In this document: positions 36,160 through 43,568 of the stretch, piece after piece | How positions within the stretch are numbered: position 1 is the stretch's first letter | Layout: every line of letters begins with the position of its first letter | Origin: Halostella salina | Lineage (GTDB): Archaea > Halobacteriota > Halobacteria > Halobacteriales > Natronoarchaeaceae | Direction of reading: 5' to 3' | Length of the DNA: 64,000 nt | Assembly: GCF_003675855.1 (NCBI RefSeq) | Contig: NZ_RCIH01000001.1 | Location: forward strand, 62,001-126,000 | Made by a program: the position numbers and the translations under genes | Notes under the pieces: model-generated | The model's database searches: none | Seen by the model: the letters and a program-made list of their open reading frames with translations, nothing else | Told to the model about the DNA's origin: nothing

Positions 36160-36752
36160 CAGAACATCCCCCGGATCTTGTCCGTGACGCCCGAGTCAGT
36201 CTCCTCGACCTCGGTCATCTCGGACTCGATGTTGCTGAAGAAGTTGTTCACGATCTTGTTGGCGACCGGGTTGATGACGCGGCCGCCGAGCTGTGCGATC
36301 CGCCCGGAGATGTCCGCCTCGGTCCACCACTCGATGCGGGAGCCGTCGCCGTCCTCCAGCTCGTGGATCCGCATCCCCGACTCCATGCTGAAGCCGCTGC
36401 TGCTGGCGGAGCCGGAGCCGGTCGCCGTCATCTCGAAGTTCTCCTCGTCGCGCTCGTCGATGGTGACCGTCGTCTCGAACTTCGGCTTCACGCTACCGAC
36501 GCCGACCTGCATCAGCGCCGCGTACTGCTGGCCCTCCTTGAACGCTCGTGCGGCGACCGCGTCGGCGTCTGCCTCCGGGAGCGTCTCGACGTCCTCCTCG
36601 GGCTCGTAGCTGTCCCACTCGAAGTCGTCGTCCATCGGCGTGATGTACTTGCAGCCCTTCAGCGCGTCCCGGACCGCGATGGGGTCCGAGAGCACGACCC
36701 AGGCCTTGTCGGGCGGTACGTCCGCCAGTTCGAACTCGCCGTCGAACTCCAT
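36159..36752 (-). CDS. coxG: CoxG-like membrane-recruitment/SRPBCC protein
   Basis: 197 aa, SRPBCC fold: [20 protein letters not shown] at the start and [19 protein letters not shown] later, as in CoxG, the protein that attaches CO dehydrogenase to the membrane and links it to quinone reduction. The C-terminus (about residues 165-197) is amphipathic rather than a clear transmembrane helix. First gene of the leftward unit; promoter at 36804-36812. The CO-responsive regulator seen in some bacteria (CoxC/H/K) is absent, so regulation is probably by substrate-independent or other factors. Confidence 0.88.
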   Translation of the reverse strand: MEFDGEFELADVPPDKAWVVLSDPIAVRDALKGCKYITPMDDDFEWDSYEPEEDVETLPEADADAVAARAFKEGQQYAALMQVGVGSVKPKFETTVTIDERDEENFEMTATGSGSASSSGFSMESGMRIHELEDGDGSRIEWWTEADISGRIAQLGGRVINPVANKIVNNFFSNIESEMTEVEETDSGVTDKIRGMF

Positions 36753-36803
36753 CAGCGACCGCCTCCGTCCGCCCCGGTTCGTCGCTCGCTCGCCGCCGTC
36801 ATC

Positions 36804-36812
36804 TTTTATAAC
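36804..36812 (-). promoter_or_regulatory. TATA box for the cox unit
   Basis: The reverse strand reads TTATAAAAG, about 55 bases before the coxG ATG at 36752, predicting a transcript start near 36780 with a short leader. Confidence 0.55.
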
Positions 36813-36843
36813 CCTCCACTATGAGCATACTATTACCACGCTC

Positions 36844-36876
36844 CATGCTATGGGATACCACCCTAATAAGGTTATT
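36844..36876. promoter_or_regulatory. Inverted repeats between the divergent cox and moeA genes
   Basis: CCAT-GCT-ATGG (36844-36854) and AATAA-GG-TTATT (36865-36876) are small dyads in the AT-rich core of the divergent region. One or both may be binding sites for a regulator of the molybdenum-enzyme genes on each side. Confidence 0.35.
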
Positions 36877-36963
36877 GAACGTGAAAGATACGTCGTGGAC
36901 GAGATCACACCGATCCGAGCCGTCGAGACCGACGGAGCGAACCGGGAGGTGCAGGGCGAGTGA
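36850..36963 (+). CDS. Possible 37-residue leader peptide before moeA
   Basis: A short frame MGYHPNKVIERERYVVDEI... ends in TGA overlapping the moeA start as GTGA. Its first third uses unusual codons and coincides with the dyads of the promoter region, so only the later part has normal haloarchaeal codons. It could be a real coupled leader ORF or an accident of the intergenic region. There is no sequence relative I can name. Confidence 0.25.
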   Translation: MGYHPNKVIERERYVVDEITPIRAVETDGANREVQGE

Positions 36964-38177
36964 CCGCTGACCACGACCACGGGGAGATGCGCTCCTGGCG
37001 GGATGGGGCCGAGACGGTCCGCGATCTGCGCGCTCGCCGGCTCGAACGCCGCAACGTCGAGACGGTTCCGCTGGACCGGATCGCCGGGCGCGAACTCGCC
37101 GAGCCGGTCGACGCGCCGACGGCCGTGCCCGCCCGGAGCCACGCGACGATGGACGGGTACGCGTTCGACGCCGCCGGCGAGTACCCCTACGACCTCGTCG
37201 ACGCCGAGGTGTACCCGGACGACGAGCCGCCGTCGCTCGCGGCCGGCGAGGCCGTCAGGATCTTCACCGGCGCGCCAGTCCCGCCCGACGCCAACGCCGT
37301 GCTGAAACAGGAGGAGGCGACCGTCGAAGACGGGCGGCTGACGGGGACGCCCACCGATCCCGGGACGTACGTGTACGAGCGCGGGAGCAACGTCGCCGAG
37401 GGCGAGCGCCTGTTCGACGCGGGGGAGCGCCTCGGGCCGAAGGACGCCCTGTTGCTCGGGGACCTCGGAATCGACGAGGTGGCCGTCCGCGAGCGCCTCT
37501 CGGCCGGCCTGCTGGCGACCGGCACGGAGATCCACGAGGGGAAACACCGCGACCTGGACTCGCCGATGCTCGCCGGCCTCGTCCGGTCGTGGGGCCACGA
37601 GGCGACGTACGAGGGGACCGTCCCCGACGACTACGAGCGCGTCCGGGACCGGATCGCCGCCCTCGCGGCCGACCACGACGTGGTGCTGACGACCGGCGGG
37701 ACGAGCGTGGGGAAAGCCGACTACGTCGTCCGGGCGCTGCGCGAACTGGGCGACGTGCTGTTCCACCGCGTCCGCCTCCGTCCCGGCAAACCGATCGCCG
37801 TCGCCGAACTCCCCGATGCGGTCGTCTTCGCCATCCCCGGCAAGCCGGTCGGCGCGCACGCGGTCACGTCGCTGGTCGCCCGACCCTACTTCACCGGGCG
37901 CGTCGACCTGCCCACCGTCGACGCGACGATGGCCTGCGACGTTGGCATCTCGGTCCCCGGCTTCGCCTACGCCGTCCCGGTGACGCTCGCGGACGGGACG
38001 GCGACGCCGCTCGGCCACGCCGAGTCGCCGCTCGCGGTGTACGACGACGAGTTCGACCCGAGCGTGCTCTCCTCCAGCACGCGCGCGTCCCGGGCCGACG
38101 GGTTCGTCCTCACCGAGGACGCGCTGGCCGCGGACGAACCGGTCGACGTGGTTCCCTACCCCGTCGTGGAGCGATGA
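36960..38177 (+). CDS. moeA: Molybdopterin molybdenumtransferase MoeA
   Basis: 405 aa enzyme that inserts molybdate into adenylated molybdopterin. Family motifs: SHATMDGYAFDA in the N-terminal domain, IFTGAPVPPDANAV, TTGGTSVGKADYV in the MoaB-like domain, and RPGKPIAVAEL. A GTG at 36960 starts the open frame; an ATG at 36987 is a shorter option. It is divergent from the cox genes, and the nucleotidyltransferase gene that follows overlaps it by four bases. Together they supply molybdopterin cytosine dinucleotide, the cofactor of CoxL. It is not known whether other molybdoenzymes share it. Confidence 0.9.
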   Translation: MTADHDHGEMRSWRDGAETVRDLRARRLERRNVETVPLDRIAGRELAEPVDAPTAVPARSHATMDGYAFDAAGEYPYDLVDAEVYPDDEPPSLAAGEAVRIFTGAPVPPDANAVLKQEEATVEDGRLTGTPTDPGTYVYERGSNVAEGERLFDAGERLGPKDALLLGDLGIDEVAVRERLSAGLLATGTEIHEGKHRDLDSPMLAGLVRSWGHEATYEGTVPDDYERVRDRIAALAADHDVVLTTGGTSVGKADYVVRALRELGDVLFHRVRLRPGKPIAVAELPDAVVFAIPGKPVGAHAVTSLVARPYFTGRVDLPTVDATMACDVGISVPGFAYAVPVTLADGTATPLGHAESPLAVYDDEFDPSVLSSSTRASRADGFVLTEDALAADEPVDVVPYPVVER

Positions 38178-38902
38178 CGGCCGACGACGCGGAGGATGCC
38201 GCCGGGGACGCCGACTCCACCGACGGTCGGCCGTCCGGGGGCGACCTCCCACTCGTCGAACCGCCGTTCGGCGGGGACGAACCGGACGACGGGACCGACC
38301 CGGACGACGGCGAGTCGCCCCGCGTCGGCGGCGTCCTCCTCGCGGGCGGGACCAGCAGCCGCTACGGCGACCGGAACAAGCTGCTGGAACCGGTCGACGG
38401 CGAGCCGATCGTCGCTCGCGCGGCGCGGACGCTCGTCGACGCGGGACTGGACCCGGTTGTGGCGGTCACCGGCCACGAGGCCGGACGCGTGCGGGCGGCG
38501 CTGTCGGACTCCCCAGTCACGACGGTCCACAACCCGGACTACCGGGACGGTCAGGCGTCCTCGGTCCGAACCGGGGTCGCGGCGCTCCGCGAGCGGGCGG
38601 CGGTCGACGCCGCCGTCGTCGCGCTCGGCGACATGCCCTTCGTCGATCCGGGGACGGTGCGGACGCTCGTGGCCGCGTACGCCGCGGGCGTCGGGGACGC
38701 GCTCGCCGCCGCCCACGACGGCGAGCGCGGGAATCCGGTGCTGTTCGACCGTCGTTTCTTCGACGACCTGACCGACGTGGCGGGCGACACGGGCGGCCGG
38801 GCGATACTGCTCGGCAGCGATGCGGGCGCGCTCGTCGCGGTCGCGGACCCGGGCGTGCGCCGGGACGTGGACGAACCGGATGACCTCGACGACGGCCGCT
38901 AA
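38174..38902 (+). CDS. MocA/MobA-like molybdenum cofactor nucleotidyltransferase
   Basis: 242 aa. The catalytic domain starts at about residue 50 with GVLLAGGTSSRYGDRNKLLE, the signature of NTP-transferases such as MocA (CTP) and MobA (GTP), followed by ALGDMPFVDPGT. MocA would make molybdopterin cytosine dinucleotide, the form CO dehydrogenase needs, and the location supports this, but CTP over GTP specificity cannot be read from here. A 45-residue acidic N-terminal extension precedes the domain. The start ATG overlaps the moeA stop (ATGA). Confidence 0.87.
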   Translation: MTADDAEDAAGDADSTDGRPSGGDLPLVEPPFGGDEPDDGTDPDDGESPRVGGVLLAGGTSSRYGDRNKLLEPVDGEPIVARAARTLVDAGLDPVVAVTGHEAGRVRAALSDSPVTTVHNPDYRDGQASSVRTGVAALRERAAVDAAVVALGDMPFVDPGTVRTLVAAYAAGVGDALAAAHDGERGNPVLFDRRFFDDLTDVAGDTGGRAILLGSDAGALVAVADPGVRRDVDEPDDLDDGR

Positions 38903-38914
38903 ACTCCCGCGGCG

Positions 38915-39070
38915 CTACTCGTCGTCGGCCGCCTTCCGGACGACGATATCGCCGTTCTCGACGTGCCACTCGACGCGGTCGCCGGCCCCCACGTCGAGGA
39001 AGTTCCGAACCGGCTTCGGGACCGTCGTCAGGTTCTTCTCCGAGACCTTGGTGTCGGTGAGGTTACCCAT
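38915..39070 (-). CDS. AbrB/SpoVT-type DNA-binding protein
   Basis: 51 aa swapped-hairpin AbrB domain: KVSEKNLTTVPKPVRNFLDV followed by GDRVEWHVENGDIVV. Such small proteins are transcription regulators or antitoxins. The ATG at 39070 gives the expected N-terminus (MGNLTDTKV). It is convergent with the MocA-like gene and divergent from the receiver-GAF gene. No toxin lies next to it, so a transcriptional role is more likely. Confidence 0.8.
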   Translation of the reverse strand: MGNLTDTKVSEKNLTTVPKPVRNFLDVGAGDRVEWHVENGDIVVRKAADDE

Positions 39071-39194
39071 CGGTCCGGCGTACGGCCGTAGCACACACAT
39101 AGTTTGCGCTACGTCGTCGCGTAGCGACCCGTCTGTCTCGGCCCCGTCGCTAGTGCCGGCGCTCGCTGCACCCGCCGGCCCCGGAAACGGGCAG

Positions 39195-39204
39195 AAATTT
39201 TACT
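39195..39204 (+). promoter_or_regulatory. TATA box for the receiver-GAF gene
   Basis: AAATTTTACT lies 24-33 bases before the GTG at 39228, supporting a leaderless GTG start. Confidence 0.5.
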
Positions 39205-39227
39205 ACCGGTTGACGGGATATCCGACC

Positions 39228-40115
39228 GTGATCCTCTGTGTGGACCCGGACGACCGGGAGCGGGAACGGACCGCCGAGGCGCTCGCGGCGGCGGGGTTCG
39301 ACACCCGGACTGCAGGGTCGGTCGCGGACGCCCGCGATGTGCTCGACGGCGACCTGACAGTCGAGTGTCTCGTCACCGAGCAGGTGCTCCCCGACGGGTC
39401 CGGCCTCGAACTCGTGCAGGCAACCCGGGAGACGGCCCCCGACACCGCCTGTGTTCTCTACACCGACCGTCCGATCGAGCAGATCGACACGGCCGCCTTC
39501 GGCGAACTCGTGGCCGAGTACCTCCCGAAGGCCGGCCCGGAGACGCTGGACGAACTCGTGTCGCTCGTCGAACACAGCGTCGCCTTCCACAACCAGACCG
39601 CCTACCCCCTCCCCGAGAACGAGGACGCCCGCGTGGCCGCCCTCGGGCGATACGCGATCGACCCGGAGGCGCTCGGGGACTCCGTCGACCGGTTGACCGA
39701 GGTCGCGACCGAACTGTTCGACATCGACGCCGCCGCGGTCGGGCTTATCGACGCGCACGAGGAGCGGTTTTTCGCCTGCCACGGCGTCTCGTTCGGTCAG
39801 ATCCCGCGCGAGGAGACGGTCTGTACGTACGCCATCCTCGACGAGGACGTGACGGTCCTCGAGGACGTTCGCGACGACCCCCGGTTCGCGGAGAACGACC
39901 ATCTCGCGGCCGCGGACATCCGGTTCTACGCGAGCGCGCCGCTCGTGACGCCGGACGGTGAGGCGATCGGTGCCTTCTGTGTGTTCGACGACGCTCCGCG
40001 GGCGTTCTCCGACCGCGACCGGGAGCTTCTGTCCATGCTCGCCGACGAGGCGATGGAGCAACTCGACCTGCGCCGCCGCCTGCGCGACGGTGATGGGGGG
40101 GATACCGATGGGTGA
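39228..40115 (+). CDS. Receiver-GAF signalling protein
   Basis: 295 aa. A receiver-like domain (ILCVDPDDRERERTAEALAA, then LVTEQVLPDGSGLEL and VLYTDRPIEQ) is followed by a GAF domain (LFDIDAAAVGLIDAHEERFF, YASAPLVTPDGEAIGAFCVF). At the phosphorylation site the sequence reads LVTEQVLPDGSG: Glu53 stands where the phosphoacceptor Asp is expected (the following Asp is on the loop), so it may be a pseudo-receiver. It lacks an output kinase or DNA-binding domain. The next gene overlaps its stop by eight bases, so the two likely act together. Confidence 0.8.
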   Translation: MILCVDPDDRERERTAEALAAAGFDTRTAGSVADARDVLDGDLTVECLVTEQVLPDGSGLELVQATRETAPDTACVLYTDRPIEQIDTAAFGELVAEYLPKAGPETLDELVSLVEHSVAFHNQTAYPLPENEDARVAALGRYAIDPEALGDSVDRLTEVATELFDIDAAAVGLIDAHEERFFACHGVSFGQIPREETVCTYAILDEDVTVLEDVRDDPRFAENDHLAAADIRFYASAPLVTPDGEAIGAFCVFDDAPRAFSDRDRELLSMLADEAMEQLDLRRRLRDGDGGDTDG

Positions 40116-40758
40116 CCCCTACGCGTTCGACGGGCTTCCGGTGGAGCCGATCCGGGCCGGAACGGTGCTACTCGTCTCCGGGCCGATGCATGCGGGTGCT
40201 CGCGACCTGGCCCTGCAACTGCTCTCGGGGACGGCCGACGAGGGGGTCGTCATCATCACCACCAACCGTCGGGCGGAGCGGATCGCGGACGACTGCGCAC
40301 GGGTCGGGATCGAACTCGCGGCCGACCGGGCCGCGATCCTCGACTGCGTCGGCGAGGAGGCCTCGAACGTGCCGGCGCGGGTGCTCTCGGTCTCCGGCCC
40401 GGCGGACCTGACCGGCATCGGGATGTGCTTCTCCGACGTGTACCGGGATTACAACAGTTCGGGGATCGAACGCGTCCGCACGGGGCTGTTCTCGCTGTCG
40501 ACGCTGCTCTCCTTTGGCGACCTCAAGTCGGTCTCCCGCTTTGCCCACACGCTCGGGGGTCGCATCGACAGCGTCGACGGGTTCGGCGTCCTCCTCATCG
40601 ACCCCGTGATCCACGACGACCGGACGATCAGCACGCTTAGCCAGTTCTGTGACGCCCGGATCGACGTCCGGGACACGGACGCCACGCCGGAACTGCGCGT
40701 CCGCGGGCTGCCCGACCAGCCCCGCGAGTGGACCCCGTTCGAACCCACCTCGGACTGA
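40108..40758 (+). CDS. RecA-superfamily-like signalling protein (DUF7504 type)
   Basis: 216 aa. The pattern GTVLLVSGPMHAGARDLALQLL near the N-terminus stands where a KaiC/RecA-like P-loop would be, but the Gly-Lys-Thr is missing, and VLLIDPVIHDDRT looks like a degenerate Walker B. It resembles haloarchaeal KaiC-related proteins without ATPase motifs (called DUF7504 in family lists, from memory). It begins inside the stop of the receiver-GAF gene, indicating a protein pair in one signalling path. Targets unknown. Confidence 0.65.
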   Translation: MGDPYAFDGLPVEPIRAGTVLLVSGPMHAGARDLALQLLSGTADEGVVIITTNRRAERIADDCARVGIELAADRAAILDCVGEEASNVPARVLSVSGPADLTGIGMCFSDVYRDYNSSGIERVRTGLFSLSTLLSFGDLKSVSRFAHTLGGRIDSVDGFGVLLIDPVIHDDRTISTLSQFCDARIDVRDTDATPELRVRGLPDQPREWTPFEPTSD

Positions 40759-40853
40759 CCGGTTCGGGGCGGCCGGAACCGCCGGACGAACCTGCCGGTG
40801 GGGGGAGCGCGAGTCCAGCGACCGGGGTACACGAGAAATCGCGCTGACGCCGG

Positions 40854-41144
40854 CTACACCGCCGAGTTCCAGCGGTGCGCGCCGCCGTCCGACGCCCGGT
40901 CGAAGTCCATGTCGAAGCGGTCGGAGTCGAGCAACACCGGTCCCGGCACGTACGCGTCGTCGTCCCCGACGGCGGTCAGGAGGCCGCGCTCGTGCATCGT
41001 CGACAGCACGTCGCGGACCGTCCGCTCCCGGCCGTCGACCAGATTCGCCTCCGCCATCACGGCGTCAACGTCGACGCGTCCTTCCAACATCGCGAGCCGG
41101 ATCGCGGACACCCACGCCGGCTCGCGCCTCATCTCCCGACACAT
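40854..41144 (-). CDS. Small winged-helix-like protein divergent from nikR
   Basis: 96 aa: MCREMRREPAWVSAIRLAML, a helix, a predicted helix-turn-helix (VDVDAVMAEANLVDGRERTVRDVLSTM, about residues 25-50) and a short beta wing (GLLTAVGDDDAYVPGPVL). It is probably a small DNA-binding regulator; family unknown to me. The TATA-like element at 41172-41179 lies about 31 bases before the ATG at 41144. It shares the intergenic region with nikR, so nickel-responsive control is possible. Confidence 0.6.
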   Translation of the reverse strand: MCREMRREPAWVSAIRLAMLEGRVDVDAVMAEANLVDGRERTVRDVLSTMHERGLLTAVGDDDAYVPGPVLLDSDRFDMDFDRASDGGAHRWNSAV

Positions 41145-41171
41145 CGTTGTTGCACGGCAAGTCCGGCGAGG

Positions 41172-41179
41172 TAATATAA
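41172..41179 (-). promoter_or_regulatory. TATA box for the small winged-helix gene
   Basis: The reverse strand reads TTATATTA here, about 31 bases before the ATG at 41144. Confidence 0.5.
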
Positions 41180-41244
41180 CTTGCTGCAGGGCCTGCCGAC
41201 GGCTTCGTGTGGGGCGGCGGTCCGATCGCCGGACAACGTAATCC

Positions 41245-41270
41245 TTAACAACTTTTCCCGCTTCAGTTAA
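41245..41270 (+). promoter_or_regulatory. Candidate NikR operator before the nikR gene
   Basis: TTAAC (41245-41249) and GTTAA (41266-41270) form an inverted repeat with exactly 16 bases between, ending four bases before the nikR ATG. The E. coli NikR operator also has inverted half-sites separated by 16 bases, though with other arms. It fits an autoregulatory site covering the promoter. Confidence 0.5.
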
Positions 41271-41273
41271 TAT

Positions 41274-41699
41274 ATGACGGTCGCAAGCGTCTCGATGCCC
41301 GAGGAACTCCTGAACCGGATCGACGAGTTCGCCGAGGACCACGGCTACACCGGCCGGAGCGAGGTCGTCCGGGAGGCCGCCCGCAACCTGCTCGGGGAGT
41401 TCGAGGACAAGCGCCTGGAGGGCCGCGAGCTGATGGGCATCATCACCGTGATGTTCGACTACGAGACGACCAGCGTCGAGGAGAAGATGATGCATCTCCG
41501 CCACGAGCACGAGAACCTGGTCGCGTCGAACTTCCACAGCCACGTCGGCGAGCACCACTGCATGGAGCTGTTCATCCTCGAGGGGTCGCTGGAGGAGATC
41601 TCGACGTTCGTCGGGAAGATCCGCGCGACCCAGGACACGCTGAACGTCGACTACTCGGTGATGCCGGTCGACGACTTCAACCCCCTGACGGCGGAGTAG
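41274..41699 (+). CDS. nikR: NikR-type nickel-responsive ribbon-helix-helix regulator
   Basis: 141 aa. N-terminal ribbon-helix-helix ([20 protein letters not shown], then [14 protein letters not shown]) and C-terminal ACT-like metal-sensing domain. Nickel ligands of the E. coli protein (His76, His87, His89, Cys95) correspond to His77, His88, His90 and Cys96 in [18 protein letters not shown] and EHHCMELF. It represses or activates nickel uptake genes when nickel is bound. It has its own leaderless promoter region containing a candidate operator. No nickel transporter or urease is visible in this window. Confidence 0.92.
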   Translation: MTVASVSMPEELLNRIDEFAEDHGYTGRSEVVREAARNLLGEFEDKRLEGRELMGIITVMFDYETTSVEEKMMHLRHEHENLVASNFHSHVGEHHCMELFILEGSLEEISTFVGKIRATQDTLNVDYSVMPVDDFNPLTAE

Positions 41700-41742
41700 C
41701 GGTCCCGTACCTTCATCTGGTCGCGGCCCGTTTTGCGACGCC

Positions 41743-42669
41743 ATGAGCGACTCGATGGACGGCCGGTCGGCCGACGCGGTCTTCGGACTCCTCGCCGACA
41801 GCACGCGCGTCGAGATCCTGCGGGCAGTCGCGGTCAAACAGTCCGAGCTGCCACAGCGGTCGGGACCGATGCGGCTGTCGTTCTCCGACATCTACGACGC
41901 GGTCGACGTCGACAACACGTCGAAGCTGTCGTACCACCTCGGGGAGCTGACTGGCACCTTCCTCCGCAAGGACGAGGACGGGTACTCCTTTACCCACGCC
42001 GGGCAGGAGCTCGTTCGCTTCGTTCTCTCGGGCAACTACGAGCGACCGCCGGCGTTCGGCCCGGTGGAGACTCGCGGGACGTGCCTGTTCTGCGGTGCGA
42101 CGGAACTGGAGGCCCGGTTCCAGCACGAGCTGTTCTTCGTCGTCTGTACCGACTGCGAGGAACCCGCGATGGGCTACTTCCTCAAGCCCGCGCAGGCGCG
42201 GGCCTGGGACGGCGAGGAACTGGTCCGGATGGCGATCCGGAAACAGACGTTCGACTACCGGCAGGTCAGACGCGGGGTCTGTCCGACCTGCGCCGGCCCG
42301 CTCTCGACCGTGGTGATGGACGCCAGCGACTCGCCGTTACCCGACGCGGACTCGTTCGTGGCGGTGGACCGCTGCGAGGCGTGTCTGCGCCGCTACTCCG
42401 GACCGTTGACCTACGGCGTCGCGCACCATCCCGCGTCGGTCGCCTTCCACTGGGACCACGGGATCGACGTGCTGTCGGAGGGGATCCGGCTGTTCAACGA
42501 CCGCATTCGGGCGGGGCGCTGGACCTCCGAGCAGGCAGCGACGGACCCCGCCGAGTACGCGGTCGAGTTGCGCGAGGGCGACGACGTGCTTCGTGCCCGC
42601 CTCGACGACACCGCGACGGTGATCCACACGGAGCGCGTGCGACGCAGCGGCGTCGGTCAGCCGGAATAG
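41743..42669 (+). CDS. ArsR-type HTH regulator with two zinc-finger units
   Basis: 308 aa. N-terminal winged helix (VFGLLADSTRVEILRAVAV, LSYHLGELTG), then two cysteine pairs that form zinc ribbons: CLFCGA with CTDCEE, and CPTCAG with CEACLR. The rest looks like a haloarchaeal sensor part. The family (ArsR-like HTH plus zinc ribbon, DUF7351-type) is common in haloarchaea but its signals are unknown. It follows nikR in the same direction with a 43-base gap. Confidence 0.82.
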   Translation: MSDSMDGRSADAVFGLLADSTRVEILRAVAVKQSELPQRSGPMRLSFSDIYDAVDVDNTSKLSYHLGELTGTFLRKDEDGYSFTHAGQELVRFVLSGNYERPPAFGPVETRGTCLFCGATELEARFQHELFFVVCTDCEEPAMGYFLKPAQARAWDGEELVRMAIRKQTFDYRQVRRGVCPTCAGPLSTVVMDASDSPLPDADSFVAVDRCEACLRRYSGPLTYGVAHHPASVAFHWDHGIDVLSEGIRLFNDRIRAGRWTSEQAATDPAEYAVELREGDDVLRARLDDTATVIHTERVRRSGVGQPE

Positions 42670-42796
42670 TGAAAGAAGAATTACAAAACGCCGGTTGAGT
42701 GACTCGGCCAACGCACGCTCCCGTCTCCCGGTGATCCGACGATCATCCCCGTTTCGCGGGCGCTCCGGCTCAAATCCGATTTTGAAACGGGGCTGG

Positions 42797-42804
42797 TAAT
42801 ATAT
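42797..42804 (+). promoter_or_regulatory. TATA box for the methyltransferase gene
   Basis: TAATATAT with a nearby purine-rich GAGGAA before the ATG at 42864 suggests a leader of about 35 bases with a ribosome-binding site. Confidence 0.4.
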
Positions 42805-42863
42805 CAAAAAGTCGATAATACTTATGAACGAGCGAGCCGCCCGGTCGAACGAGGAACGAACCC

Positions 42864-43562
42864 ATGAACTCGACCGAACGACCCGAGCACGGACGAGCAC
42901 AGTCCGCCGAGCGCGGGGCCGACGCCGGCACCGACCCCGTCGGAAACCGGCCAATGTCCACCGACGAGATCCGGGCCGCCTACGCCGACTACGCCGACGC
43001 ATTCCGGCGGTTCGAACGGTTCGACCGCTTGTTCGTCGGCGGCTACCGGGAGCGGCAGTTCGGCGACGCCGAGGGCCGCGTCCTCGACGTCGCCTGCGGC
43101 ACCGGGACGAACTTCCCGTACCTCCCCGGGACGGTCGACCTCGTCGGCGTCGACATCAGCCCGGAGATGCTGGCGGGTGCCCGCGACCGGCTCGCCGACC
43201 TCGAACTCGACGGGACGGTCCGCCGGATGGACGCCCAGAACCTCGACTTTCCGGACGACAGCTTCGACACCGTGATCTCGGCGCTGTCGACCTGCACGTT
43301 CCCGGACCCGGTCGCCGCTCTGCGGGAGATGGAGCGCGTCTGCGACCCCGACGGCCGGATCCTGCTCGTCGAACACGGCCGGAGCAGCGTCGGTCCGGTC
43401 GCGCGCTTCCAGGAGTGGCGCGCCGACGCTCACTACGAGACGGCCGGCTGTCGCTGGACGCAGGAACCGCTGGCCGTCGTCGACGAGGCGGGGCTGACGG
43501 TCCGGCGCGCCGACTCCGGCTTCCTCGGGATGATCACGACGGTCGAGGCCGTCCCGGAGTGA
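42864..43562 (+). CDS. Class I SAM-dependent methyltransferase
   Basis: 232 aa methyltransferase of the ubiE/small-molecule type. SAM-binding motif I is VLDVACGTGTNFP, followed by GVDISPEML and the motif LDFPDDSFDTVISAL. The N-terminal 30 residues (rich in Arg, Asp and Pro) are disordered and may not be essential; a second ATG, MSTDEIRAAY at 42954, is a plausible shorter start. Substrate unknown. The MMPL exporter begins seven bases after its stop, so the two genes form an operon. Confidence 0.85.
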   Translation: MNSTERPEHGRAQSAERGADAGTDPVGNRPMSTDEIRAAYADYADAFRRFERFDRLFVGGYRERQFGDAEGRVLDVACGTGTNFPYLPGTVDLVGVDISPEMLAGARDRLADLELDGTVRRMDAQNLDFPDDSFDTVISALSTCTFPDPVAALREMERVCDPDGRILLVEHGRSSVGPVARFQEWRADAHYETAGCRWTQEPLAVVDEAGLTVRRADSGFLGMITTVEAVPE

Positions 43563-43568
43563 TCCACG

